From the NCBI RefSeq assembly GCF_017464355.1, contig NZ_JAFUAG010000022.1, positions 1 to 39,916 of the forward strand: a DNA stretch of 39,916 bases, given 5' to 3'. Under the pieces are notes generated by a model. The model had not been told where the DNA came from. It saw only the letters and a list, made by a program, of their open reading frames with translations, and ran no database searches. This document shows positions 16,005-23,208 of this stretch, in pieces. The stretch comes from Ruminococcus sp. Lineage in GTDB: Bacteria; Bacillota; Clostridia; Oscillospirales; Ruminococcaceae. Each line of letters starts with the position of its first letter. Within the stretch, counting starts at the first letter, position 1. A program made the translations under genes and the position numbers.

Positions 16005-17033
16005 CTACCTGTGCTCCACAGGTATGTTCAGCCTCTTGTCCGACCTCATCACCCTTAAATGGGCTATCAGCGTAACTATACCACCGACTATCAGCACCGC
16101 ATAAAATGTCAGCCCTCTGCTCAGCAGTAAAGCAGGCTTCACAAGCCCCTCCCCGAATATCTTCTCAAATACCAGTATGAAGCTTGCTTCCGTCGCTCCC
16201 GCCGCCCCGGGCAAGGGCAGCATCTCTACCGCTATGGCTATCATCACCTGCATGGTCACTATGTCTAAAAAGCTGACCCCCGTCAGCCCGTAGGCCTTGT
16301 ATACCACCCAGGTCACAGCGAATAAGCATAACCTCTGTATAAGCGTCATGCCGAAGACCTTCGCTACCACCACAGCATTTTCCTTGACATACGATGAACC
16401 TATAACATAGGTGTCGCATATCCTGTTTATCTTGTCTACCCACTTCTCGTGGTTCTTCTCTTTTACTATCTTCCAGTCTGTCAGCTTGTTCAGTATGGAT
16501 ATCCCCGCGCGCCTCGCCCAGTCAGGCTTTGTCACCACAAAGGCCAGCCCCGCTATGAAGGCACAGTTCAGCACGAACCCTATGGTCAGCAGCCAACCCA
16601 GCCTGTCCCCGTAGGTGAATACCGCATCAAAGTTGAATATCAGCAGTACCAGCCCCAGTATCACCAGTATGGATTTGTAAGCTATCGTCACCAGCAGCAT
16701 CACCAGCGTCGAGAACCCTATCTTCACGCCGTCCTTTTTCATGTAGTACATCTGCGCAGGCTGTCCCCCCGAGGAAGACGGTGTTATATAGCTGAAAAAG
16801 AACCCTATGAACGAATATTTCAGACAACTCAGAAAGGGTACCTTCTGCTTGCATACTCTCAGCGTGTAATGTATTATGCATGACTCTCCCGCCACAAAGC
16901 AGAAGACCAGCACCAGCCCAAGCACCAGCCAGGCCGTGTCCGCCTCCTGTAAGTCCTTCGCTATCTCGGATATCTCCTGCCCCGAGAACAAAAGCCTGTA
17001 GGTCAGCCACATTATCACCCCGATGAATGACAC
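16005..17033 (-). CDS. UPF0104 / lysylphosphatidylglycerol-synthase-type membrane protein (flippase-like)
   Basis: The 342-residue protein has about eight transmembrane segments and the family motifs PSSSGGQPAQMYYMKK (near 89-104) and MLPLPGAAGATEASF. This is the TM domain found at the N-terminus of MprF; here the catalytic aminoacyl-transferase domain is absent. Members of this family are proposed to flip lipids or lipid-linked molecules, so transport of a product of the neighbouring MraY-like or phospholipid enzymes is plausible but unproven. The start is doubtful: GTG at 17033 has no ribosome site, and the frame stays open upstream. A GGTGAG lies 6 nt before an ATA codon at 17075, which would add a basic KRLIKKYLKY-like end typical of such proteins. 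Confidence 0.8.
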   Translation of the reverse strand: MSFIGVIMWLTYRLLFSGQEISEIAKDLQEADTAWLVLGLVLVFCFVAGESCIIHYTLRVCKQKVPFLSCLKYSFIGFFFSYITPSSSGGQPAQMYYMKKDGVKIGFSTLVMLLVTIAYKSILVILGLVLLIFNFDAVFTYGDRLGWLLTIGFVLNCAFIAGLAFVVTKPDWARRAGISILNKLTDWKIVKEKNHEKWVDKINRICDTYVIGSSYVKENAVVVAKVFGMTLIQRLCLFAVTWVVYKAYGLTGVSFLDIVTMQVMIAIAVEMLPLPGAAGATEASFILVFEKIFGEGLVKPALLLSRGLTFYAVLIVGGIVTLIAHLRVMRSDKRLNIPVEHR

Positions 17034-17131
17034 ATCAAGTACATATTTAAGATATTTCTTTATAAGACGTTTTATTGTTTCTCACCAACTTTTACTGTAT
17101 CTTTCTCTTGTCTTCCCGCCGTAAGCGTATA

Positions 17132-18187
17132 TCATCTTACCGCTACCAGCGAATGTGCATTTATGGCAGAAAGATATATTATGTCTATTATAAGCTGTAT
17201 TATCGCAAATCTCATGACTACCTGTGTGTCCGACCAGCCCTTGTTCTTCCTGCAGTGGTCGTGTAAAGGTGTCCTTATGTCCTTCATGAAGTTCTTCATC
17301 TTCAGGAAACGTATAAAGCTTACCTTCAGCAGGCTCAGCCCGCCGTCCAGTATTATCACTATGCACCCGGGTATAAAGCCGAAGGGATTGCCCGAAACAA
17401 GGAACATTATCGCCAGGAAAACACCCAGCGCCCTTGAACCCGCATCGCCCATCAGCATGGTCGAAGGCGAGCAGTTGAACCAGAGATAAGCCGCCAGCGT
17501 GGCCAGCATGATGACAGGGGTAAAGTCCACAAAGCGTAAGCCCACAGCCAGCGATACCACTCCCCGTGCTATCACAAAGCCCATCATTACTACCATTACC
17601 AGCGTAGCACACAGCCCGTCCACACCGTCGGTGCAGTTGGTCACGTTTATGGCGGCCCATACCAGTACTCCCGCCAGTATAATGTATATCACCGCAGGTA
17701 TGTGCAGCGTTATGTGCAGAAGAGGCAGCCCCACAGGCACCATAGCCCTCTCAGCAGGCACCGTGGAGGAAAAATACCACTGGTTCACCGCTACACCCAG
17801 AGATATCACCAGGTCCAGCAGACCCTTTTTCAGATTTCCCCAGGGCACCTTGGCCGCGTCGTCCAGATATCCCGTTATCATCGCCAGGTATATCAGCACC
17901 AGATATATAAGGTATTCCATATCCAGCGGAACGAACAGCGCCGCCGTCAGACAAAAGGTCGTTATAAATAGCAGCCCGCACCCTCTTGCCTTGCCCTGGC
18001 TGAGTTCACCGTTCACCGCGAACTCACGTCCCTGATCCTTGGGCAGTATCCTCCTGAAAAATTTCAGCGCAAAAAAGCAGGCCCAGAAAGCGAAGGCTAT
18101 CATCAGTACCATATAAAGAGAGTACTTCGTCAGCGCGCTCTCGTCAAAAAAATCAAAGGTCTTTCCGAAAAAAAGTCTGAAAATCAT
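17132..18187 (-). CDS. MraY-like polyprenyl-phosphate sugar-1-phosphate transferase
   Basis: The 351-residue protein has about ten transmembrane helices and the MraY/WecA family motifs: GYLDDAAKV (Asp109 and Asp110), NVTNCTDGVDGL (181-192), FN...MLMGDAGSRALG with Asp248, and TPLHDHCRKNKGW (306-318). The HHH of classical MraY is here H-D-H. MraY makes lipid I for peptidoglycan. This copy lies outside any visible division/cell-wall cluster, next to lipid genes, and has a slightly altered nucleotide loop, so it may be a second MraY or an enzyme for another wall polymer. The start is ATG at 18187 with AAAAGGAAG upstream. It is the first gene of the minus-strand envelope group. Confidence 0.85.
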   Translation of the reverse strand: MIFRLFFGKTFDFFDESALTKYSLYMVLMIAFAFWACFFALKFFRRILPKDQGREFAVNGELSQGKARGCGLLFITTFCLTAALFVPLDMEYLIYLVLIYLAMITGYLDDAAKVPWGNLKKGLLDLVISLGVAVNQWYFSSTVPAERAMVPVGLPLLHITLHIPAVIYIILAGVLVWAAINVTNCTDGVDGLCATLVMVVMMGFVIARGVVSLAVGLRFVDFTPVIMLATLAAYLWFNCSPSTMLMGDAGSRALGVFLAIMFLVSGNPFGFIPGCIVIILDGGLSLLKVSFIRFLKMKNFMKDIRTPLHDHCRKNKGWSDTQVVMRFAIIQLIIDIIYLSAINAHSLVAVR

Positions 18188-18227
18188 TTACATCTTCCTT
18201 TTAAATAAAAATACTCATACATCATAT

Positions 18228-18256
18228 ATTATACTACATCTTAAAGAAAAATGCAA
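18228..18256 (-). promoter_or_regulatory. Promoter of the MraY-like gene
   Basis: On the minus strand TTGCAT (18256-18251) is spaced 17 nt from TATAAT (18233-18228), 41 nt before the start codon. It is divergent from the peptide operon and lies 92 bp from the operator array at 18348. Confidence 0.78.
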
Positions 18257-18347
18257 ATTTTACAGCGTGGCATTTTGCACAAAATTTCCCCATTTCCGCC
18301 CTCCTGCCATATTTTGCAGAAATCTCCCGCCGCCCCGCCCTGTCTCA

Positions 18348-18448
18348 CTGTGTATATACACACCCCTCCCCCGCATACACAGTTGACCTCTGTATATACA
18401 CAGTTCACCCCCACATATACACAGCTATCCCCCTGTATATACACAGTT
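18348..18448. promoter_or_regulatory. Array of five TGTATATACACAG operator repeats with 21-bp pitch
   Basis: Five copies of a site whose consensus is TGTATATACACAGTT lie here. The shared ACACA(G/C) cores start at 18358, 18377, 18398, 18419 and 18441, so the steps are 19, 21, 21 and 22 bp, about two helical turns, and the sites face one side of the DNA. Copies 1, 3 and 5 are full; 2 and 4 are degenerate on the left. The GTATATAC core fits the general GntR-family operator pattern. The spacers are C-rich (CACCCC, CTATCCCC). The same half-site recurs over the -10 box of the promoter at 18548. Confidence 0.75.
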
Positions 18449-18547
18449 CACCGCCTGAAAATGCTCTTGTTTTGTGCAGATCATACATCGAAATACCCTG
18501 CGCCTGCCTTCTGAATTATGCACCTATACGATTGTGTCTCCACCCTA

Positions 18548-18590
18548 TTGACAAAACTGCACAAACTGTGTATACTGTATACATACAGTT
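18548..18590 (+). promoter_or_regulatory. Promoter of the small-peptide/ABC operon with overlapping palindrome
   Basis: TTGACA (18548-18553) and TATACT (18571-18576) are 17 nt apart. An inverted repeat with arms AACTGTGTATAC and GTATACATACAGTT (18564-18590) covers the -10 box. Its arms match the repeats of the upstream array, so one repressor could bind both and block RNA polymerase. The leader is about 80 nt to the first ATG. Confidence 0.8.
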
Positions 18591-18663
18591 AAGGCTGCAA
18601 TAACAGTCATAACAGTAATAACAGAAACAAGACAACAAAGCATATCAAAAGGAGAGAAACACC

Positions 18664-18831
18664 ATGAAAAACAAGAAAGTGACCGCACTCAGGATAGCCG
18701 CTGCAGGCTCAATGATCACAGGCATCGTCGCCTCAGCCTTCACCATGTTCGCCATGACCCCCTGCGTGGCAGCCACCATATTGCTGTTCAATGCCTCAAA
18801 TGCCGAAGCTAAGAAAAACGCAGAAACGTAA
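18664..18831 (+). CDS. Small membrane peptide 1
   Basis: This 55-residue peptide has a basic start (MKNKKVTALR), two hydrophobic segments (about 11-30 and 33-43) parted by a Pro-Cys, and a polar Lys-rich tail. AAAGGAG upstream supports translation. It resembles the next peptide (shared K-VTALRI near the start and NASN...KKN near the end), so the two are tandem paralogues. No double-Gly leader or signal-peptidase site is clear. I do not recognise a family. As the first gene of an operon that ends in an ABC exporter, it may be an exported peptide, an immunity peptide or a small partner of the transporter. Confidence 0.75.
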   Translation: MKNKKVTALRIAAAGSMITGIVASAFTMFAMTPCVAATILLFNASNAEAKKNAET

Positions 18832-18850
18832 AACAGAAAGGAGCATCACT

Positions 18851-19033
18851 ATGAAAGACAACAGAACAGACAAAAGAGTAACAGCCCTCAGGATAATAGG
18901 CATTGCCTCCCTAGCCATGGGATTTATAGCCCTTGCCACAGGCGCTCCCAATTCCACCATAGCCTGCTTCTGCGGCGCAGGCACCTGTATCAACGCCTCG
19001 AACGTCATAAACAAGAAAAACAAAGAAAGATAA
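18851..19033 (+). CDS. Small membrane peptide 2 (paralogue of peptide 1)
   Basis: This 60-residue peptide opens with MKDNRTDKRVTALRI, has a hydrophobic helix (about 14-32), and then a short second segment with the Cys-rich IACFCGAGTC, ending NASNVINKKNKER. The Cys cluster could bind metal or form disulfides; peptide 1 has only one Cys there. AAAGGAG precedes the ATG at 18851; longer in-frame starts lie inside peptide 1 and lack a ribosome site. The function is unknown. Confidence 0.75.
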   Translation: MKDNRTDKRVTALRIIGIASLAMGFIALATGAPNSTIACFCGAGTCINASNVINKKNKER

Positions 19034-19055
19034 TTATAGCAAAGGAGAAACAAAA

Positions 19056-19250
19056 ATGAAACTGAAGACCAACAAGAGAGATATCATCACAACGATCATA
19101 TTAGTTATATCAGGCGTCCTGGGCGGCGTCCTCGTAAATGTCCTCGAAGCCTACGGCGTACCCGTAAAGGTCACAGCAGGCATACTTCTCGCACTGACCC
19201 TCGGCGCCAACATCTTCCGCCGTGCGTACCCCCGGCGGTATAAGGAATAA
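19056..19250 (+). CDS. Small membrane peptide 3
   Basis: This 64-residue protein has a basic N-terminus (MKLKTNKRD), two transmembrane helices (about 10-29 and 36-53) and a basic tail (RRAYPRRYKE). The gap after peptide 2 is only 22 nt and contains AAAGGAG. It looks like a hairpin membrane protein with both ends in the cytoplasm. I do not recognise a family. Confidence 0.72.
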   Translation: MKLKTNKRDIITTIILVISGVLGGVLVNVLEAYGVPVKVTAGILLALTLGANIFRRAYPRRYKE

Positions 19251-19293
19251 ACTGCCGTTCACACCTCAGAATTTACCGTTCGCACGATTTTAG

Positions 19294-19322
19294 TTGCACT
19301 TGCCCAAAAGATAGTATATAAT
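19294..19322 (+). promoter_or_regulatory. Internal promoter before peptide 4
   Basis: TTGCAC (19294-19299) and TATAAT (19317-19322) are 17 nt apart. The roughly 95-nt leader that follows is almost only A, G and C, with repeated ACAAAAGAAAGACAACA units, and ends in AAGGAGG. It would allow the ABC part of the cassette to be expressed apart from peptides 1-3. Confidence 0.72.
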
Positions 19323-19425
19323 AAAGACACAGAGAGAAAGAGAACAAAAGAAAGACAACAAAAGACAAAGAACAAAAGAAAGACAACAGAGAAAGAGATA
19401 ACAAGACAAATAAGGAGGCATCATC

Positions 19426-19620
19426 ATGAAAGAGAGAAATATTTCAAAGGTATGGTCACTGTCACTTCTCGCGACAGGTATCTTCGCTATACTGCTCGGT
19501 GCAGCAGGCATGACAGATACAGCTGTCGGGGATACCCTGATAAGAGTCCTCGGCACAGCCGAGATACTGGCGCTGCCCGTCCTCGCCTTCACCACAGTGC
19601 TGAAAATAAAGAACAGATAA
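19426..19620 (+). CDS. Small membrane peptide 4
   Basis: This 64-residue protein has a charged start (MKERNISK), two hydrophobic helices (about 9-28 and 38-59) and a basic end (KIKNR). AAGGAGG lies 8-9 nt before the ATG. It is not clearly similar to peptides 1-3 beyond its two-helix plan. The function is unknown; its position just ahead of the ABC transporter suggests a linked role. Confidence 0.72.
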   Translation: MKERNISKVWSLSLLATGIFAILLGAAGMTDTAVGDTLIRVLGTAEILALPVLAFTTVLKIKNR

Positions 19621-19679
19621 GCACCCCGAAGAAACAAAGAACAAGAGAAAGGTCACCCGAAACGTAAAGGAGAATAACA

Positions 19680-19916
19680 ATGAAAGCAAATACAAAGCGC
19701 AATGTCATCAAAGCCGTCAAAGGTCTGCTCGCAGCCGTACTTATCGCTGTGCTGTACTTCCTGCTCAATAACAGGCTCCCCGCTTCGGGGGACGTTATGG
19801 GGCTTGTCGCACTGGCTGCAGCCTGCACCTCCATAAGCTTTGGCGGATTCATGATAGATAATACTGATACAGAGGACCTCCTTGGCTTTGAACCCCTGGG
19901 AGAGCCCCTCAGATAA
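19680..19916 (+). CDS. Small membrane protein 5
   Basis: This 78-residue protein has a basic N-terminus (MKANTKRN), two hydrophobic helices (about 12-28 and 39-58) and an acidic C-terminal tail (DNTDTEDLLGFEPLGEPLR). AAAGGAG precedes the ATG. The next gene (ABC ATPase) starts 10 nt after its stop, so they are co-transcribed. The acidic tail would face the cytoplasm, where it could contact the ATPase; that is inference. Confidence 0.72.
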   Translation: MKANTKRNVIKAVKGLLAAVLIAVLYFLLNNRLPASGDVMGLVALAAACTSISFGGFMIDNTDTEDLLGFEPLGEPLR

Positions 19917-19926
19917 GAGGTCACTT

Positions 19927-20685
19927 ATGGAAAATGAAAAGGTACTGGAAGTCAGAGGACTTTCCAAACAATATAAAAAAGGTGTCTACGCTTCCGAGAA
20001 AGTCACCTTCGATGTGCATAAAGGCGAGATATTCGCCCTCATAGGCCCCAACGGCGCAGGCAAGACCACCACTATCCGCATGATATCCACCCTCCTGCAG
20101 GCCACCGAGGGCGACGCAGTTATCAGCGGCCACAGTATCCTCACCGAACCCGAGAACGTCAGGCGCTGTATAACCTACCTGCCCGATGAAGCAGGCGCCT
20201 ATAAAAATATGAAAGGTATCGACTACCTTAAGTTCATGGCCGAGCTATATGCCGATAATAAACAGCAGGCGGAAGAATATGTAAAAACAGGCCGCGAGAT
20301 CTGCGAGCTCGGCGACAGGCTCAACGATAAGATAGCCAGCTATTCCAGAGGTATGCAGCGCAAGCTCCTCCTTGCCCGTGCTATCATGTCAAAGCCCGAT
20401 CTCGCTATCCTCGATGAACCTACCTCAGGCCTTGATATCATCAATGCCCTTGAGATAAGAAGAATGATAAGATCTCTGGCCAGGGACGGCATGAGCTTCC
20501 TGCTCTCCTCCCATAATATGCTGGAGATAGAGTACGTTTCCGACCGCGTGGGCATAATCGCCCAGGGGCACCTCCTGGAAACAGGCACCCCTCGGGAGCT
20601 CATCAGTAAATACCGCGCCGATAACCTCGAAGATGTCTTCGAGCTGGTAGTCATGAGAAAAGAACTTAAGGAGGGTAAAGCATAA
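19927..20685 (+). CDS. ABC transporter ATP-binding protein, NatA-like
   Basis: The 252-residue ATPase has Walker A GPNGAGKT (40-47), signature YSRGMQRK (139-146), Walker B LAILDE (159-164) and switch His196 in SSHNMLE. It resembles NatA and other ATPases that work with ABC-2 permeases having a large outer loop. The ATG at 19927 is preceded by GAGG; a longer frame from 19882 overlaps gene 5 and has no ribosome site. The stop TAA shares its last A with the ATG of the permease (TAATG), so translation is coupled. It energises export of an unknown substrate, perhaps one of the small peptides. Confidence 0.9.
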   Translation: MENEKVLEVRGLSKQYKKGVYASEKVTFDVHKGEIFALIGPNGAGKTTTIRMISTLLQATEGDAVISGHSILTEPENVRRCITYLPDEAGAYKNMKGIDYLKFMAELYADNKQQAEEYVKTGREICELGDRLNDKIASYSRGMQRKLLLARAIMSKPDLAILDEPTSGLDIINALEIRRMIRSLARDGMSFLLSSHNMLEIEYVSDRVGIIAQGHLLETGTPRELISKYRADNLEDVFELVVMRKELKEGKA

Positions 20686-21986
20686 TGAAATTCCGTACCC
20701 TCTTTTTTAAAGAACTCCGTGAGATGCTCAGCGCCCAGACTATCCTGGTCATGGTCATCTCCGTCTTCGTGCTTGCCTTTGCAGGCAAGGCCATGTCCAA
20801 AGCGGTGGAGGATAACGCCGAGACCATGATGGACCTGACTATCTGCGACAGGGACGATACCGAGTTCACCCGTAATATGCTGAAATTCCTGCGCTCCAAT
20901 CTGGCTCAGCTCGACGGCGAAGTCACCGTCATCGATGTCACCACCGATGACTATGCCGCAGAACTCAAAAAGGCGGACGCAAAAAGCGTCATCATAATCC
21001 CCGAGGGCTTCACCGAAAGCGTGCAGAACAGCGAGCCTGCCACAGTAAAATTCGTCCAGCGGCTTTCCTCGCTGGCCACCTTCTCCAACCTCAATACAGG
21101 TTCCCAGGTGGCAGTCGAATACCTCTCTGCCGCCGTCAAGGACGTTGTTTTCAGCGCCAAGGTAGCAGGGGGCAAGCTCACCAATACCGAGGTAAGCTTC
21201 CTCAATGACCCCATACACCTGGAAGAATCCACCGTCGTAGCCGATAAAAGCGAGGATATCTCCGCTTCCATAGTAATGTCCCTCTGCTCCGCACAGAACA
21301 TGGTAGTACCTATCATGATGTTCGTGCTGGTCATGATGTCCTCGAATATGATACTCAACGCAGTCAGCACCGAAAAGATAGATAAGACCCTTGAAACTCT
21401 GCTTTCCGCCCCTATCTCCCGACTTTCCGTCATAGCGGCAAAAATGCTTTCCGCAGCAGTGGTCGCGGCAATGCAGGCAGCTGTGTATATGATAGGCGCC
21501 AGAAGCATGATGAACGGTGTCCTTGATAACGTCAGCGGCGATACAGGCTACAGCGAGGCCATGAAGAACTTAGGTCTTACCATGGACGCAGGCCAGTATG
21601 TGATGGTAGGCATACAGATGTTCCTGTCCATACTCATAGCGCTGTCCATCTCCCTTGTACTGGGTGTACTTGCCAGAGATTCCAAAAGCGCCCAGACACT
21701 CACTCTGCCTATCATGATGTTCACCATGATACCTTATATGCTTTCCATGTTCGTTGACATCAGAACTATGTCACCCATGGTAAAATACTTTGTCTATGCG
21801 ATACCCTTCTCCCATGCTTTCATGGCTTCGGAGAATGCTATGTTCGGCAACACCGCCTTGTATATAGGCGGCCTCATTTACCAGACCATATTCCTTGCCG
21901 TATGTATGTTCATAGCATTACGCATATTCATGAGTGACCGCATCTTCACCATGACCTTAGGCGGAAAGAAGAAAGTCAATTTATGA
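20685..21986 (+). CDS. ABC-2 type permease, NatB-like
   Basis: This 433-residue permease has one N-terminal transmembrane helix (about 20-37), an extracytoplasmic domain of about 165 residues, then five or six helices in the C-terminal half (from about 206 on, including AQNMVVPIMMFVLVMMSS, LSIALSISLVLGVLARD and IYQTIFLAVCMFIALRIFM). This is the NatB/YhgE-like ABC-2 layout seen in exporters of sodium, drugs or peptides. It starts on the last base of the ATPase stop codon. The EKIDKTLETLL motif between helices is a typical coupling-helix region of this family. The substrate is not visible. Confidence 0.9.
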   Translation: MKFRTLFFKELREMLSAQTILVMVISVFVLAFAGKAMSKAVEDNAETMMDLTICDRDDTEFTRNMLKFLRSNLAQLDGEVTVIDVTTDDYAAELKKADAKSVIIIPEGFTESVQNSEPATVKFVQRLSSLATFSNLNTGSQVAVEYLSAAVKDVVFSAKVAGGKLTNTEVSFLNDPIHLEESTVVADKSEDISASIVMSLCSAQNMVVPIMMFVLVMMSSNMILNAVSTEKIDKTLETLLSAPISRLSVIAAKMLSAAVVAAMQAAVYMIGARSMMNGVLDNVSGDTGYSEAMKNLGLTMDAGQYVMVGIQMFLSILIALSISLVLGVLARDSKSAQTLTLPIMMFTMIPYMLSMFVDIRTMSPMVKYFVYAIPFSHAFMASENAMFGNTALYIGGLIYQTIFLAVCMFIALRIFMSDRIFTMTLGGKKKVNL

Positions 21987-22106
21987 TCGCGCGGCGAGCG
22001 TGCTGTGATCCGTAGCTTGGTTTTGCACAGCACAGGGCAGTAAACAAAGGCCGCCCCGCCCCCCCTGTAAAGAAAACACCCCCGACAACAGAAAGAGAGA
22101 GACAAC

Positions 22107-22274
22107 ATGAAAAAATTCATAAAAAAGATAACCGCAGTTATAGCCGCCGCAGCCGTTGCCCTCGCAATGCTGTCATCAGCGTGCGCACTCAATATCGAGC
22201 ACGATGAGCATGGAACTCAGTGCCCGTCCATCGGTCAGTGCCGTGCGCTCATACCCCTGCGGCTGACATTATAA
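22107..22274 (+). CDS. 55-residue secreted lipopeptide/lipoprotein at the end of the ABC operon
   Basis: The peptide has a strong signal sequence (MKKFIKKITAV, Ala-rich core) with a lipobox LSSAC, so Cys26 should be lipid-modified and the mature chain is 30 residues with Cys at 26, 39 and 45. The mature part (HDEHGTQCPSIGQC) is polar, ending in a hydrophobic PLRLTL. The upstream GAAAGAGAGAG is a weak ribosome site. It lies 120 nt after the permease and is followed at once by a terminator, so it closes the cassette. It may be a substrate, a sensor or an immunity lipoprotein for the exporter. I do not recognise a family. Confidence 0.65.
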   Translation: MKKFIKKITAVIAAAAVALAMLSSACALNIEHDEHGTQCPSIGQCRALIPLRLTL

Positions 22275-22280
22275 CAGCAA

Positions 22281-22305
22281 AGCCCCGCAAAAACGGGGCT
22301 TTTTT
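22281..22305 (+). terminator. Rho-independent terminator of the peptide/ABC operon
   Basis: AGCCCCG (22281-22287), loop CAAAAA, and CGGGGCT (22294-22300) followed by TTTTT. The next gene starts only 20 nt later, so the downstream gene may rely on read-through. Confidence 0.9.
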
Positions 22306-22324
22306 CTGAGAACAGGAGATAGCC

Positions 22325-23044
22325 ATGATAACAGATAACATCAAAGTCATAAAGCATAGCTGCGTCCGTATCGAATGCGGCATAGTCATCTATATCGACC
22401 CCTTTATGGTCGAGGGCGCTCCCCATGACGCTGACCTCGTCCTCGTCACCCACCCCCACTTCGACCACTTCTCACCACCCAATATCCGTAAGGTCGCTAA
22501 ACAAGGCACCGTAGTCGCAGGCCCCTATATGCTCAAACGAGCTAAGGCTGTCATCGGCGGCTGCTCCCTCGTCCCCCTCTCAGCAGGGCAGAAAACCAAC
22601 CTCTGCGGCATAAATATCGAAGCCGTCCCCGCCTATAACCTTAAGCCTGCCCGCCCCCATAAGCGTTTCCTCGGTTGGCTGGGCTATGTCCTTGATATCG
22701 GCGGAGAAAAGGTCTACATAACAGGGGATACCGATGCCACCCCCGAAAGCAAAGCCGTTAAATGCGATGTCCTCATGCTCCCCGTGGGCGGCAGCAACTA
22801 TACCATGAATGCCGCCGAAGCCGCTGACCTCGCCAATACCATAAGACCCAAAACAGTTATCCCTATCCACTACGGCGCCCTCCTTGGCGGAAGACAGGCT
22901 GCCCAAAAATTCAAAGACCTCGTGTCCCCCGATATCCATACCGATATCCGACCCACCGTCTACAGCAATGCCATGGTCTATGCCTATTCTATCGCCGCCG
23001 CAGCTATAGCGTTGCTCCTTGTTGTCTATTTTGCTCTATTGTGA
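22325..23044 (+). CDS. Metallo-beta-lactamase-fold hydrolase with C-terminal membrane anchor
   Basis: The 239-residue protein has the metal site THPHFDHF (His43, His45, Asp47, His48), then TGDTDATPE and IPIHYG, typical of UlaG/UPF0173-like MBL-fold hydrolases that use two metal ions. The substrate is unknown. The last roughly 20 residues (SIAAAAIALLLVVYFALL) form a hydrophobic helix, unusual for this family, which would tether the enzyme to the inner membrane face. AGGAG precedes the ATG. No promoter lies between the terminator at 22305 and this gene. The TGA stop overlaps the first operator of the next operon. Confidence 0.87.
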   Translation: MITDNIKVIKHSCVRIECGIVIYIDPFMVEGAPHDADLVLVTHPHFDHFSPPNIRKVAKQGTVVAGPYMLKRAKAVIGGCSLVPLSAGQKTNLCGINIEAVPAYNLKPARPHKRFLGWLGYVLDIGGEKVYITGDTDATPESKAVKCDVLMLPVGGSNYTMNAAEAADLANTIRPKTVIPIHYGALLGGRQAAQKFKDLVSPDIHTDIRPTVYSNAMVYAYSIAAAAIALLLVVYFALL

Positions 23045-23150
23045 TATATTTGTCACATTAAAGAACTCCCGATTTTGTGCATATCTCCAAAAGTGATAAA
23101 AATGTCACTTTTCCCTTGACAATCATATATTAAGGTGATATAATTGTCAC
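23041..23150 (+). promoter_or_regulatory. Promoter and three GTGATA-N4-TGTCAC operators of the XRE/CPBP operon
   Basis: Three 16-bp sites of form GTGATA-N4-TGTCAC lie at 23041-23056, 23093-23108 and 23135-23150. Their centres are 52 and 42 bp apart, five and four helical turns. The promoter is TTGACA (23116-23121), 17 nt, TATAAT (23139-23144); the third operator covers the -10 box completely, so binding must repress. A GGTGAG half-site follows at 23155. The likely repressor is the XRE protein encoded fourth in the operon. Confidence 0.85.
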
Positions 23151-23208
23151 ATAAGGTGAGAAATACATCACACCAAAAAAGAGATAACAAAAAACGGAGG
23201 AACCCAAA

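Noticed and set aside
18348-18448. CRISPR array or replication iterons
   Set aside because: Spacers are only 6-9 bp and C-rich, repeats are 13-15 bp, and neither cas nor rep genes are near; the match to the promoter palindrome points to operators.
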